From a bacterium (GTDB lineage: Bacteria > Verrucomicrobiota > Verrucomicrobiia > Limisphaerales > UBA11358): 64,000 bases of DNA. The translations under genes were made by a program, and so were the position numbers. The number at the start of each line of letters is the position of its first letter. Positions within the stretch are counted from its first letter, which is position 1. Under the pieces are notes generated by a model. That model did not search any database. It had not been told where the DNA came from and saw only the letters and a program-made list of their open reading frames with translations. Shown here one piece after another: positions 55,644 to 63,052 of the stretch. Location: NCBI GenBank assembly GCA_021817945.1, contig JAKAFL010000002.1:1-64000 (forward strand). The letters are read 5' to 3'.

Positions 55644-56632
55644 AGTTACTGGCATTTGAAGCAACCGACGCCGCCACCGCACTCACCCGTGTCCACGCCG
55701 AGCTGGGCCCGGAAGCGGTGGTGGTCAATGTGCGCAGACTGCCTCCCTCGGGCCTTGAACGGCTTTGGAAACGGCATGGAAATATCGAGGTGACGGCCTG
55801 TGTGCCGGACCAGGCGGAACCCCCGGCGCAGGAATCCGCGCCGAGGCCCCTCACCCCAAGCGATGAAAACGATCCGCCACCCAAAGGACGATGGCGGTCC
55901 ATACAATGGCTGGAAAGCAAGGGATTGCTGGCGGAATTTGCCAGCCAACTGGATGAAAAAGTCCGCATTTTGCATGGTGATAGACCGCCGGAAACCCTTG
56001 AAAAGGAATGGAACTGCGTCACGGACCTTGTGGTTTGCCATTGGCGAACACCGCCAAAATGGTCCATGCCCGATCCACGCCCCCACGTCTTGGTGGGGCC
56101 ACCCGGGGCAGGAAAAAGCACAGCCCTTTGCAAATGGATGGTCCAAAGCATACTCGTTCAAGAAAAGACCGTTCAAATCTGGCGACTGGATGGTGCCACG
56201 GCGAACGCCTCGGAAATCCTCCAGTTGCACTGTGAATCCCTGGGGGTGCCCACGTTCCGGTTCTGGCACACTCCTGATCTGCAGGCCGACTTGTTGATGG
56301 TGGACCTGCCGGGGGTGGAAATTCATGACACACGGTCGTTGGCTGCTTTGCAGAAACAATTGCAGGCTTTGCCCAATCCGCACATTCATTTGGTGCTCAA
56401 CGCCGCCTTGGAGACTTCCATCCTGCAGGATCAGTATCGTTTTTTCAAGCAACTCAACCCTGAAGACATGGTATTCACCCATCTTGATGAAGAGCGGCAG
56501 CGTGTGAAGCTATGGAATTTTGTATTGGGAACCGAATGCCCCATCCGCTTTCTGGGAACCGGGCAAAAAATTCCGGGTGACCTGCAGGTCGCTGAGCCAT
56601 TTCTCCTTTTTCCACAGCCTCCTCGCTGTTAA
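55640..56632 (+). CDS. flhF: FlhF-like SRP-type GTPase
   Basis: The 330-residue protein starts at GTG 55640. It has a short N-terminal B-type domain (KLLAFEATDAATALTRVHAE, where FlhF proteins have a similar 'YxAxxxxEAL' opening) and an NG-type GTPase domain: G1 HVLVGPPGAGKSTALCKWM (near residue 150) and G3-like LLMVDLPGVE (typical FlhF/Ffh: DTAG). G4-like FTHLDEERQ stands in place of TKLD. FlhF sets flagellar site and number. The altered G3 and G4 motifs suggest changed nucleotide handling. Position directly after flhA supports FlhF. Confidence 0.75.
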   Translation: MKLLAFEATDAATALTRVHAELGPEAVVVNVRRLPPSGLERLWKRHGNIEVTACVPDQAEPPAQESAPRPLTPSDENDPPPKGRWRSIQWLESKGLLAEFASQLDEKVRILHGDRPPETLEKEWNCVTDLVVCHWRTPPKWSMPDPRPHVLVGPPGAGKSTALCKWMVQSILVQEKTVQIWRLDGATANASEILQLHCESLGVPTFRFWHTPDLQADLLMVDLPGVEIHDTRSLAALQKQLQALPNPHIHLVLNAALETSILQDQYRFFKQLNPEDMVFTHLDEERQRVKLWNFVLGTECPIRFLGTGQKIPGDLQVAEPFLLFPQPPRC

Positions 56633-56670
56633 TTCAAGAATTTTGGCAAATTTAGCGGAAACTGAAATAA

Positions 56671-56686
56671 TGGCAAATTTTTTGCT
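56671..56686 (+). promoter_or_regulatory. Sigma-54 promoter of the orf80-fliA-motAB operon
   Basis: TGGCAA-ATTTT-TTGCT keeps the GG/GC doublets 12 bp apart. The start is predicted near 56697, 7 nt before the ATG of the 80-residue membrane protein gene. Confidence 0.75.
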
Positions 56687-56703
56687 ATCATAGGTTTATT
56701 TTA

Positions 56704-56946
56704 ATGAAGTCTCACATGATTTTAGGGGCCGTTCTTGGATTTTTGGTAGGAGCCGGATTTAGTCTGTCCCAGGAATGCTCATGGGCCACGGCGTTATGTC
56801 GAGGATGCGTGGCAGCCTTGGTGGCGGCCCTTTTGGCTCGCTGGTGGAGCAGGGTTTGGATTCAAAGCCTTGGCGAGGCCATCCGCCAGAAACGTCAGGC
56901 CCCGTCAAACGTCGGAGTCAAAAACAAAGCCTTGATTAAGACATGA
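56704..56946 (+). CDS. Small membrane protein of unknown function (orf80)
   Basis: The 80-residue protein has two hydrophobic segments, ILGAVLGFLVGAGFSLS (residues 6-22) and ATALCRGCVAALVAALLARW (28-47), followed by a basic, probably cytoplasmic tail ending NKALIKT. I recognise no family. It is the first gene of the sigma-54 operon and overlaps fliA by ATGA. It occupies the place where flhG is usually found after flhF. A role in motor or flagellar number control is possible but purely contextual. Confidence 0.7.
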   Translation: MKSHMILGAVLGFLVGAGFSLSQECSWATALCRGCVAALVAALLARWWSRVWIQSLGEAIRQKRQAPSNVGVKNKALIKT

Positions 56947-57794
56947 CCAAACGCGCAGGCGACCTGAAAGAACCCGCCTCGGTTGTGACCGTGCCAACTC
57001 CCAATGCCCAGGAGTTGTGGCAGCGTTATCACCACCAAGTGGATGACCACGCGGAGAACGAGCTGGTGATCCAGTATTTGCCGCTGGTGGCCTCGACGCT
57101 GGCCCGGCTGTCCATCACGCTGCCGGAGCATGTGGACCGGGATGATTTAAACAGTGCCGGGCTTATGGGATTGCTGCAGGCGCTGAGGAATTTTGATCCT
57201 TCCAGCGGCAGTCCCTTTGAGGCTTATGCAAGGCTGAGGGTGCGCGGAGCCATGCTGGATGAACTGCGGCGCATGGACTGGATGCCAAGGTCCGTCCATG
57301 AGAAAGCCCGAAAGGTTCAGCAGGCGATGGCGCAAGTGGAACAAGTCCAGGGAAAACTGGCTGAGGACGACCAGGTGGCATTCGAACTGGGAATTTCTGT
57401 GGTCGCATACCACAGGCTGTTGGATGAAATACGACCTGCGGCCTTTCTTTGCCTGGACGCGGTCAATGCCACGGAGGACGGCGAGGGAGGCAACCTCCAT
57501 GAAGTGGTGGCAAACACTGCGGCCGCCAACCCGGTGGACCAGGCATCCGACCAGGAACTTTCCAGAATCATCCTGGACCATCTCAAAAAAATGCCTGAAA
57601 CGCAACGCAAGGTGCTGGCTTTTTATTATCTCGAGGACATGAACCTGCGAGAAATCGCGGAAGTCATGCACCTGACCGAATCGCGGGTTTGCCAGATTCA
57701 CGCCCAGGCCATCCTATCCATGCAGGCCCACGTCAGGCGGCTTGAACAGGGCTCCTTCAGACAGTCCAGCCTGAGTCTTCACGCCCAGCCATGA
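56943..57794 (+). CDS. fliA: Flagellar sigma factor FliA (sigma-28)
   Basis: The 283-residue sigma factor has region 2 (LPLVASTLARLSITLPEHVD; LNSAGLMGLLQALRNFDPSS; YARLRVRGAMLDELRRMDWM PRSV), region 3 and region 4 with the helix-turn-helix MNLREIAEVMHLTESRVCQI. This matches sigma-28 of late flagellar genes. It is transcribed from a sigma-54 promoter, giving a two-tier hierarchy. Its stop overlaps motA. Confidence 0.95.
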   Translation: MTKRAGDLKEPASVVTVPTPNAQELWQRYHHQVDDHAENELVIQYLPLVASTLARLSITLPEHVDRDDLNSAGLMGLLQALRNFDPSSGSPFEAYARLRVRGAMLDELRRMDWMPRSVHEKARKVQQAMAQVEQVQGKLAEDDQVAFELGISVVAYHRLLDEIRPAAFLCLDAVNATEDGEGGNLHEVVANTAAANPVDQASDQELSRIILDHLKKMPETQRKVLAFYYLEDMNLREIAEVMHLTESRVCQIHAQAILSMQAHVRRLEQGSFRQSSLSLHAQP

Positions 57795-58648
57795 TTACCA
57801 TCATTGGAGCCTTGGTGGTGGTGTTTTGCGTTTTTGGCGGGTTCGTCTTTGGCGGGGGCCACCTGAAAGTGCTGGTGCACCCCAACGAACTGTTAATCAT
57901 TGGCGGCGGAGCCTTGGGCGCATTGATCATCATGTCTCCCTTCAAGGTTCTAAAGGAGATCGTTTCGGGGGTGATTTTGTGCCTGAAAGGCGCTCCTTAC
58001 AACCGTTCCTCCTACGAGGAACTCCTCAAAGTGATGTATGAACTTTTCATGCTGGGCAGGCGCAGCGGGATGATTGCACTGGAGGAACACGTTCTGGACC
58101 CGCAGAAAAGCTCGATTTTCAAAAAATACCCTTCATTCATGGCGAATCATCACGCGGTGGAATTCCTTTGCGGCGGTTTGCGCCCAATCATTGATGGAAA
58201 AATAAAACCCGACCAATTGCGGCTTCTTTTGGATGCGGAAATGGACCAGTTGGAGGTGGAGCATCATGCGCCCGTGGATGTGCTGACGCGCACAGCGGAC
58301 GCCATGCCGGGGTTTGGCATCGTGGCGGCGGTCCTGGGGATCATCATCACCATGGCATCCATCTCCGGTCCCGTGGAGGAGATCGGGGTGGAGGTGGCGG
58401 CGGCGTTGGTGGGAACTTTTCTGGGCATCCTGCTGGCCTATGGTTTTTTGAGTCCCCTGGCACTAAACCTGCAATTCGTGAAGTCCGCCGAGATGGATTA
58501 CACCAAATGCATCGCTGCATGTGTCACGGGATTTGCCGGCGGCATGGCGCCGATCACTGCCGTGGAGCTGGGCCGCCGCGGCCTGAGCAGCGAGCTGCGT
58601 CCCAGCGCCGACGAAATGGAAGCCCTTCTTAAATCCATCAAAAACTAG
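57791..58648 (+). CDS. motA: Flagellar motor stator protein MotA
   Basis: The 285-residue protein has four transmembrane helices (IIGALVVVFCVFGGFVFGGG; FGIVAAVLGIIITMASI; VAAALVGTFLGILLAYGFLS). The conserved segment DAMPGFGIVAAVLGIIITMA and the cytoplasmic charged loop (YEELLKVMYELFMLGRRSGM) interact with FliG. It is the proton-channel stator subunit; ATGA overlap with fliA. Confidence 0.94.
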   Translation: MITIIGALVVVFCVFGGFVFGGGHLKVLVHPNELLIIGGGALGALIIMSPFKVLKEIVSGVILCLKGAPYNRSSYEELLKVMYELFMLGRRSGMIALEEHVLDPQKSSIFKKYPSFMANHHAVEFLCGGLRPIIDGKIKPDQLRLLLDAEMDQLEVEHHAPVDVLTRTADAMPGFGIVAAVLGIIITMASISGPVEEIGVEVAAALVGTFLGILLAYGFLSPLALNLQFVKSAEMDYTKCIAACVTGFAGGMAPITAVELGRRGLSSELRPSADEMEALLKSIKN

Positions 58649-58657
58649 CGCTTTCGA

Positions 58658-59446
58658 TTGAAAAAAGGCAATAAACACGCGCATCATGGCGGTTCCTGGA
58701 AAGTGGCCTATGCCGACTTTGTCACGGCCATGATGGCGTTGTTTCTCTGCCTCTGGCTGGCTTCGCAGGATGTTAAAATCAAGGAAGCGGTCGAACGCGC
58801 CTTTCGCAATCCGTTCTCCAGCGTCACCAAGGAATCCGTGGGTCTCATCCCCAACAAGGACATGTCCGCCACTTTCCAGCAACAGGGCCATTTTCAGTCC
58901 GTTTCCGCAGTGGAAATGGAAACGATGCGACACCTGAGCGAGGACCTCAGCAAATTGCTCCGCCAAAACGAGGATGTCACCACCATTCGCATTGCCCTCA
59001 CTCCAGAGGGTTTGAACATTGACATATTCGACAAGGCGCAGAAACCCATTTTCCAACCGGGCACTCCCACGTTCACGGACTACGGTTCCTGGGTGTTCAG
59101 CACATTGGCTTGGGAAATTTCGCGTTACCCCACGTTTCATGTGGAGATTGAGGGTCACACAGAATCCAAAACCGACCCGGGAACGCAGGAGCACGACAAA
59201 TGGGACCTCTCCACCGAGCGGGCCAATGCCGCCCGCCGCATCCTCACTGACAGCGGGGTGGCCGACCGACAGGTTTTCAAGGTGTCCGGCTTTGCAGACA
59301 CCGCCCCCATGGCCGGCTACCCCCCGGATGCTGAAATCAACCGCCGGGTTACAGTCCTGTTAAAGTTAAAGGAATCGGTGGATGCCCTGTCGGACCAAAA
59401 CGAGGCCGCCAATTCATCCCCAAACGCCACAACAACCCCTCAATGA
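58658..59446 (+). CDS. motB: Flagellar motor stator protein MotB
   Basis: The 262-residue protein starts at TTG 58658. It has the short cytoplasmic basic N-terminus, a single transmembrane helix with the proton-carrying aspartate (VAYADFVTAMMALFLCLWLA, Asp at residue 20) and a periplasmic OmpA-like domain (VEIEGHTESKT...LSTERANAARRILTDSGV, near 165-205) that binds peptidoglycan. The Asp and the flanking residues indicate a proton-type stator. Confidence 0.93.
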   Translation: MKKGNKHAHHGGSWKVAYADFVTAMMALFLCLWLASQDVKIKEAVERAFRNPFSSVTKESVGLIPNKDMSATFQQQGHFQSVSAVEMETMRHLSEDLSKLLRQNEDVTTIRIALTPEGLNIDIFDKAQKPIFQPGTPTFTDYGSWVFSTLAWEISRYPTFHVEIEGHTESKTDPGTQEHDKWDLSTERANAARRILTDSGVADRQVFKVSGFADTAPMAGYPPDAEINRRVTVLLKLKESVDALSDQNEAANSSPNATTTPQ

Positions 59447-59736
59447 GCTTTTCAAAAACTGAGTCCTTTGTCCCGCTGGTATCAGGCCTGGCAGGCGGGA
59501 AAAACCGTGAATTCAAGGTAACGGTGGTCCCCCAGTCCGCCGATACCAAATCATTTAACCCCATTTCTGCGACTGCAGAAAAAGCAGTCTCAAACTTCGG
59601 CACCCCGGGCAGATGCGAACCCAAGGTAATTCTGGAACGGGATGGAGACCGGATCAGCAGCATTCGGGTGCAGTGCAGTTGCGGGCAGGTATTGGACCTG
59701 GCCTGCATTTATGATGATTTGCCCAAGCCAAAATAA
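59443..59736 (+). CDS. Small protein with a CxC motif, function unknown (orf97)
   Basis: The 97-residue product starts SFSKTESFVPLVSGLAGGKN, has a Ser/Thr-rich middle and ends with a short beta-like domain: ILERDGDRISSIRVQCSCGQ, then VLDLACIYDDLPKPK. The cysteines (C-S-C plus a later C) might bind a metal, but nothing else supports that. No transmembrane segment or signal is visible. ATGA overlap with motB shows tight coupling to the stator genes. I recognise no family. Confidence 0.7.
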   Translation: MSFSKTESFVPLVSGLAGGKNREFKVTVVPQSADTKSFNPISATAEKAVSNFGTPGRCEPKVILERDGDRISSIRVQCSCGQVLDLACIYDDLPKPK

Positions 59737-59841
59737 AGCGACGACTCACACCCGGCCATTTCTTCCACGCAAACCGGCATCTTTTGCCCTGCCATTGTGA
59801 AATTGAGGAGGTTTTGGGCTGAAATTGCTTTAAATTCAGCA

Positions 59842-59857
59842 TGGCACACACGTTGCT
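59842..59857 (+). promoter_or_regulatory. Sigma-54 promoter of the flgF operon
   Basis: TGGCAC-ACACG-TTGCT is a perfect -24/-12 match. The start is predicted near 59868, five nucleotides before the flgF ATG, giving an almost leaderless mRNA. Confidence 0.85.
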
Positions 59858-59872
59858 AGGCAATGTGGATTT

Positions 59873-60607
59873 ATGGAAGTAAGCCTCTATCAGGCTGCGG
59901 CAGCCATGGATGCTACCGCTCAATGGCAGGATATCATTGCTGAAAACCTGTCAGCTTCCAGTGTGCCCGGATCCAGAAAGCAAGAGGTCACCTTCTCCGA
60001 TGTGCAAGCTGGAGCCGATTCGAATCAACCTGGAGGCATCACACTACCCACGGCACAAAAGGTGACAAATTTTCAACCTGGAGAGTTGCATGCCAGCGGG
60101 AATAGCATGGATTTTGCCTTGGAGGGGCCGGGGTTTTTCCCCGTTAAAACCTCCACTGGCCAGACGGCTTATACTCGTGATGGCGAATTTCAACTGAATG
60201 CCAAAAGCCAGATCACCACCAAGCAGGGGGATTTGGTGATGGCAAATGGAGCACCCATTCAACTGGACATCAACAACCCCGGAACACTGACCGTTTCGGC
60301 CAATGGGAACATTGCCCAAGGCGATGTGGTCCTGGGCAAAATCCAGACTTTTGAATTTAAAAATCCGCAGCAACTGGTCATGACCGGATCGGGTCTCTAT
60401 TCGCCACCAGATTCAACGGTGGCTCCGACGGTTTCGACCAACACCAAAATCCGGCAGGGATTTCTGGAAGCGCCCAACGCCTCGCCCACCACACAAATGG
60501 CCAGCCTGATCACTGCGATGCGTTTGTTTGAAGCGAACCAAAAAGTCATGCAATTACAAGGGGACCGGATGAGCCGGACCATCACCGACCTCACCTCCAA
60601 CGCCTGA
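59873..60607 (+). CDS. flgF: Flagellar basal-body rod protein FlgF
   Basis: The 244-residue protein starts MEVSLYQAAAAMDATAQWQD, aligned with the FlgF N-terminus. Its asparagine-rich rod motif is degenerate (IIAENLSASSVPGSRKQ). The central region GNSMDFALEGPGFFPVKTST with AYTRDGEFQLNAKSQITTKQ is conserved, as is the C-terminal MASLITAMRLFEANQKVMQL. Order flgF-flgG fixes the identity. Confidence 0.88.
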   Translation: MEVSLYQAAAAMDATAQWQDIIAENLSASSVPGSRKQEVTFSDVQAGADSNQPGGITLPTAQKVTNFQPGELHASGNSMDFALEGPGFFPVKTSTGQTAYTRDGEFQLNAKSQITTKQGDLVMANGAPIQLDINNPGTLTVSANGNIAQGDVVLGKIQTFEFKNPQQLVMTGSGLYSPPDSTVAPTVSTNTKIRQGFLEAPNASPTTQMASLITAMRLFEANQKVMQLQGDRMSRTITDLTSNA

Positions 60608-60614
60608 ACCCCAC

Positions 60615-61397
60615 ATGTTACGCGCCTTATATTCTGCTGCCGCCGGGATGGAATCCCAGCAGATGAATCTCGACGTGATTTCAAACAACCTTGCGAACGT
60701 CAACACCACGGGGTACAAGGAGAGCAAACTTCAGTTTCAGGATTTGCTTTACCAGACCACGCGGGCGGCAGGGTCCCAGCAAGGCGGCGGGAATGAACTG
60801 CCGGGGAGCCTTCAAATTGGGCAGGGGTCCATTCCTGTCGCGACCGAGCGTATTTTCACCCAGGGCGATCTTTCCCAAACGGGTGGCAACTTGGACATTG
60901 CCATTCAAGGTCAGGGGTTTTTTCAGGTTCAGATGCCGGATGGAACCCTGGCCTACACACGCGATGGCAGTTTTAAAACCAATTCCCAAGGACAGATTGT
61001 AACCAGCGATGGGTATCCTGTGCAGGGAGGCTTCCAGCCCGTGCCCACGGGAACCACAAATATAACCATTTCGGCCACCGGGGCGATCACCTATACCACT
61101 CCAAGCGGAATCACCAGTTCTCAAATCCAACTGTCCAATTTTAACAACCCCGGGGGATTACAAGCCATCGGACAAAACCTTTACACAGAAACCCAGGCCT
61201 CAGGCACACCGCTGCTGGGGCAACCCACACAGAACGGGCTGGGAGAATTGCAACAAGGATATCTGGAGCTCTCAAACGTCAGTGTCGTCCAGGAAATGGT
61301 CAACCTTATCCTGGCCCAGCGGGCCTACGAGGTGAACTCGAAGGCGGTTCAAGCCGCGGACCAGATGATGCAGGACAGCAACAACCTGCAGCGTTAA
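60615..61397 (+). CDS. flgG: Flagellar distal rod protein FlgG
   Basis: The 260-residue protein has all FlgG features: SAAAGMESQQMNLDVISNNL ANVNTTGYK, YTRDGSFKTNSQGQIVTSDG and the C-terminal LSNVSVVQEMVNLILAQRAY. Length is canonical. Confidence 0.96.
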   Translation: MLRALYSAAAGMESQQMNLDVISNNLANVNTTGYKESKLQFQDLLYQTTRAAGSQQGGGNELPGSLQIGQGSIPVATERIFTQGDLSQTGGNLDIAIQGQGFFQVQMPDGTLAYTRDGSFKTNSQGQIVTSDGYPVQGGFQPVPTGTTNITISATGAITYTTPSGITSSQIQLSNFNNPGGLQAIGQNLYTETQASGTPLLGQPTQNGLGELQQGYLELSNVSVVQEMVNLILAQRAYEVNSKAVQAADQMMQDSNNLQR

Positions 61398-61402
61398 ACA
61401 CC

Positions 61403-62398
61403 ATGCAACCCCATTTTCATTCTTTTCCAAAAATGGAATTGGCGCAAACGCTCAAGGCAGCGGCCTTTTGCATCTTCATGGCATGCGCCTCTCACACGCA
61501 GGGGTCCAACCTGACCGCACAAGGCATTTCATTGGATTTGGTGCCTGCCGCAGCGGTCAACGGCAACGGAGTTTTTCTCCCTCAAATATGCGGCAATCCA
61601 ACAAACCTGCCGGATTTGCGCCTGACGGATGCCCCATCTTTTGACCAGACCGAGACCCTGACTCGCGAAGACCTTCAAAACCTTCTTGCCTCAGCCAGTC
61701 CACCAGTGACAGTGACCCAGTGGACCGGGGCACAGTCCATAACCCTGTCCCGTCGCCACCATGTTCTCAATGAAACCATGACCTTGAGCCTGCTGCAGCA
61801 GGCTTTGCAGGTTCAATCCGTAAAAAACAGAGGCGATTTAGAGCTGATTTTCACCGAACCGTGGGATGCGCCATCTGTTCCGGATGAGCCTTTGACGATT
61901 AAAATCCTGGAAATGCCATTATCCGGCGTGGCTCCCAACTTCATTGTTCGCTTCGAACTATGGACACCGGAAGAATGTGTTGGCACCTATCAGGCATCCT
62001 TAAGAGCCCATGTCTGGCGAAACGTCTGGGTGGCTCATTCCAACTTGGAACGAGGGGAATTGCTCAGCGATGCGGATGTGGGCCAGGAGCGGCGGGACGT
62101 ATTGACCGAGCACGAAGCGCTGGCGCAGGTCAACCTTTCAGATAACGACATGGAATTGGCCAACTATGTCGAAGCGGAAAACATGTTGCTTGCGCGCGAC
62201 CTCAAACCCAGGGCCGTTGTCCACCGGGGACAGATGGCGGATGCCATTCTCCAAGACGGAGCCCTCAACATCCAAATGAAGGTGGAAGTGCTGGAAGATG
62301 GCGCGCCAGGCCAAATTGTGCAAGTGCGTAATCTCTCCTCACTCAAAAACCTGAACGGAAAAGTGGTGAACGACCAAACCATAGCAATCTTCCTATGA
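61403..62398 (+). CDS. flgA: P-ring assembly chaperone FlgA
   Basis: The 331-residue protein has a signal peptide (AAFCIFMACASHTQG) and the C-terminal SAF/FlgA domain (VAHSNLERGELLSDADVGQE; DLKPRAVVHRGQMADAILQD; VLEDGAPGQIVQVRNLSSLK). The N-terminal 200 residues are an extension larger than in E. coli FlgA (219). It assists FlgI assembly in the periplasm. ATGA overlap with flgH. Confidence 0.88.
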   Translation: MQPHFHSFPKMELAQTLKAAAFCIFMACASHTQGSNLTAQGISLDLVPAAAVNGNGVFLPQICGNPTNLPDLRLTDAPSFDQTETLTREDLQNLLASASPPVTVTQWTGAQSITLSRRHHVLNETMTLSLLQQALQVQSVKNRGDLELIFTEPWDAPSVPDEPLTIKILEMPLSGVAPNFIVRFELWTPEECVGTYQASLRAHVWRNVWVAHSNLERGELLSDADVGQERRDVLTEHEALAQVNLSDNDMELANYVEAENMLLARDLKPRAVVHRGQMADAILQDGALNIQMKVEVLEDGAPGQIVQVRNLSSLKNLNGKVVNDQTIAIFL

Positions 62399-63036
62399 AT
62401 CCCATTAAAAACCCCGCTTGGGCAAGCGTATCCAAGGCCTTTATCCTGGCGCTGTTCGCATTGCTGCCGAATGCCACCCGGGCCGATTCCCTATGGAATG
62501 ACGATATTTCCCGCCCCATGTATGTGGACAAGCGCGGGATTCACGTGGGGGACATCCTCACTATCGTAGTCCAGGAAAACTCTTCTGCGGACAAAAACAA
62601 TGCCACCACCACGGAACGTCAATCCAGCTTGAGCGCCGCCATCACGTCGTTATTTTACAGCCCCGCCTCCAGCGGATTGCTGACAAAGGGCGGCCAGCTT
62701 CCCGCAATGGCCTACAACTCCGACCACAAGCATGCGGGTGACGGTGTGATCAAAAACTCGGAGTCCATTGTGGCTGAAATGGCCGTGAGGATTGTGGATG
62801 TGCTGCCCAATGGAAACCTGGTTATTGAGGGGCAACGGGACACATCCTTCAGCGGCGAGCACCAAACAATCATTATTCGAGGCGTGGTACGGTGTGACGA
62901 CGTGGCCAGCAATAACACCGTGATGAGTTACAACGTGGCCGATGCCACAGTCCAGATCATTGGCAGAGGCACGGTTTCCGATAGTCAGAACAAGGGTTGG
63001 TTCAACCGTCTGTGGGATAAGATCAATCCATTTTGA
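62395..63036 (+). CDS. flgH: Flagellar L-ring protein FlgH, without lipobox
   Basis: The 213-residue protein has a signal peptide (FILALFALLPNATRA) and the FlgH core (GIHVGDILTIVVQENSSADK; RIVDVLPNGNLVIEGQRDTS; IRGVVRCDDVASNNTVMSYN). The usual lipobox cysteine is missing: cleavage would occur after ATRA with no Cys near. It forms the outer-membrane L ring, so a diderm envelope is implied. Confidence 0.92.
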   Translation: MNPIKNPAWASVSKAFILALFALLPNATRADSLWNDDISRPMYVDKRGIHVGDILTIVVQENSSADKNNATTTERQSSLSAAITSLFYSPASSGLLTKGGQLPAMAYNSDHKHAGDGVIKNSESIVAEMAVRIVDVLPNGNLVIEGQRDTSFSGEHQTIIIRGVVRCDDVASNNTVMSYNVADATVQIIGRGTVSDSQNKGWFNRLWDKINPF

Positions 63037-63052
63037 TTTTTACAGCGCCGGC

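Noticed and set aside
56643-56656. TGGCAAATTTAGC, sigma-54-like
   Set aside because: GG to GC spacing is 10 bp, not 12; the better box lies 28 bp downstream.
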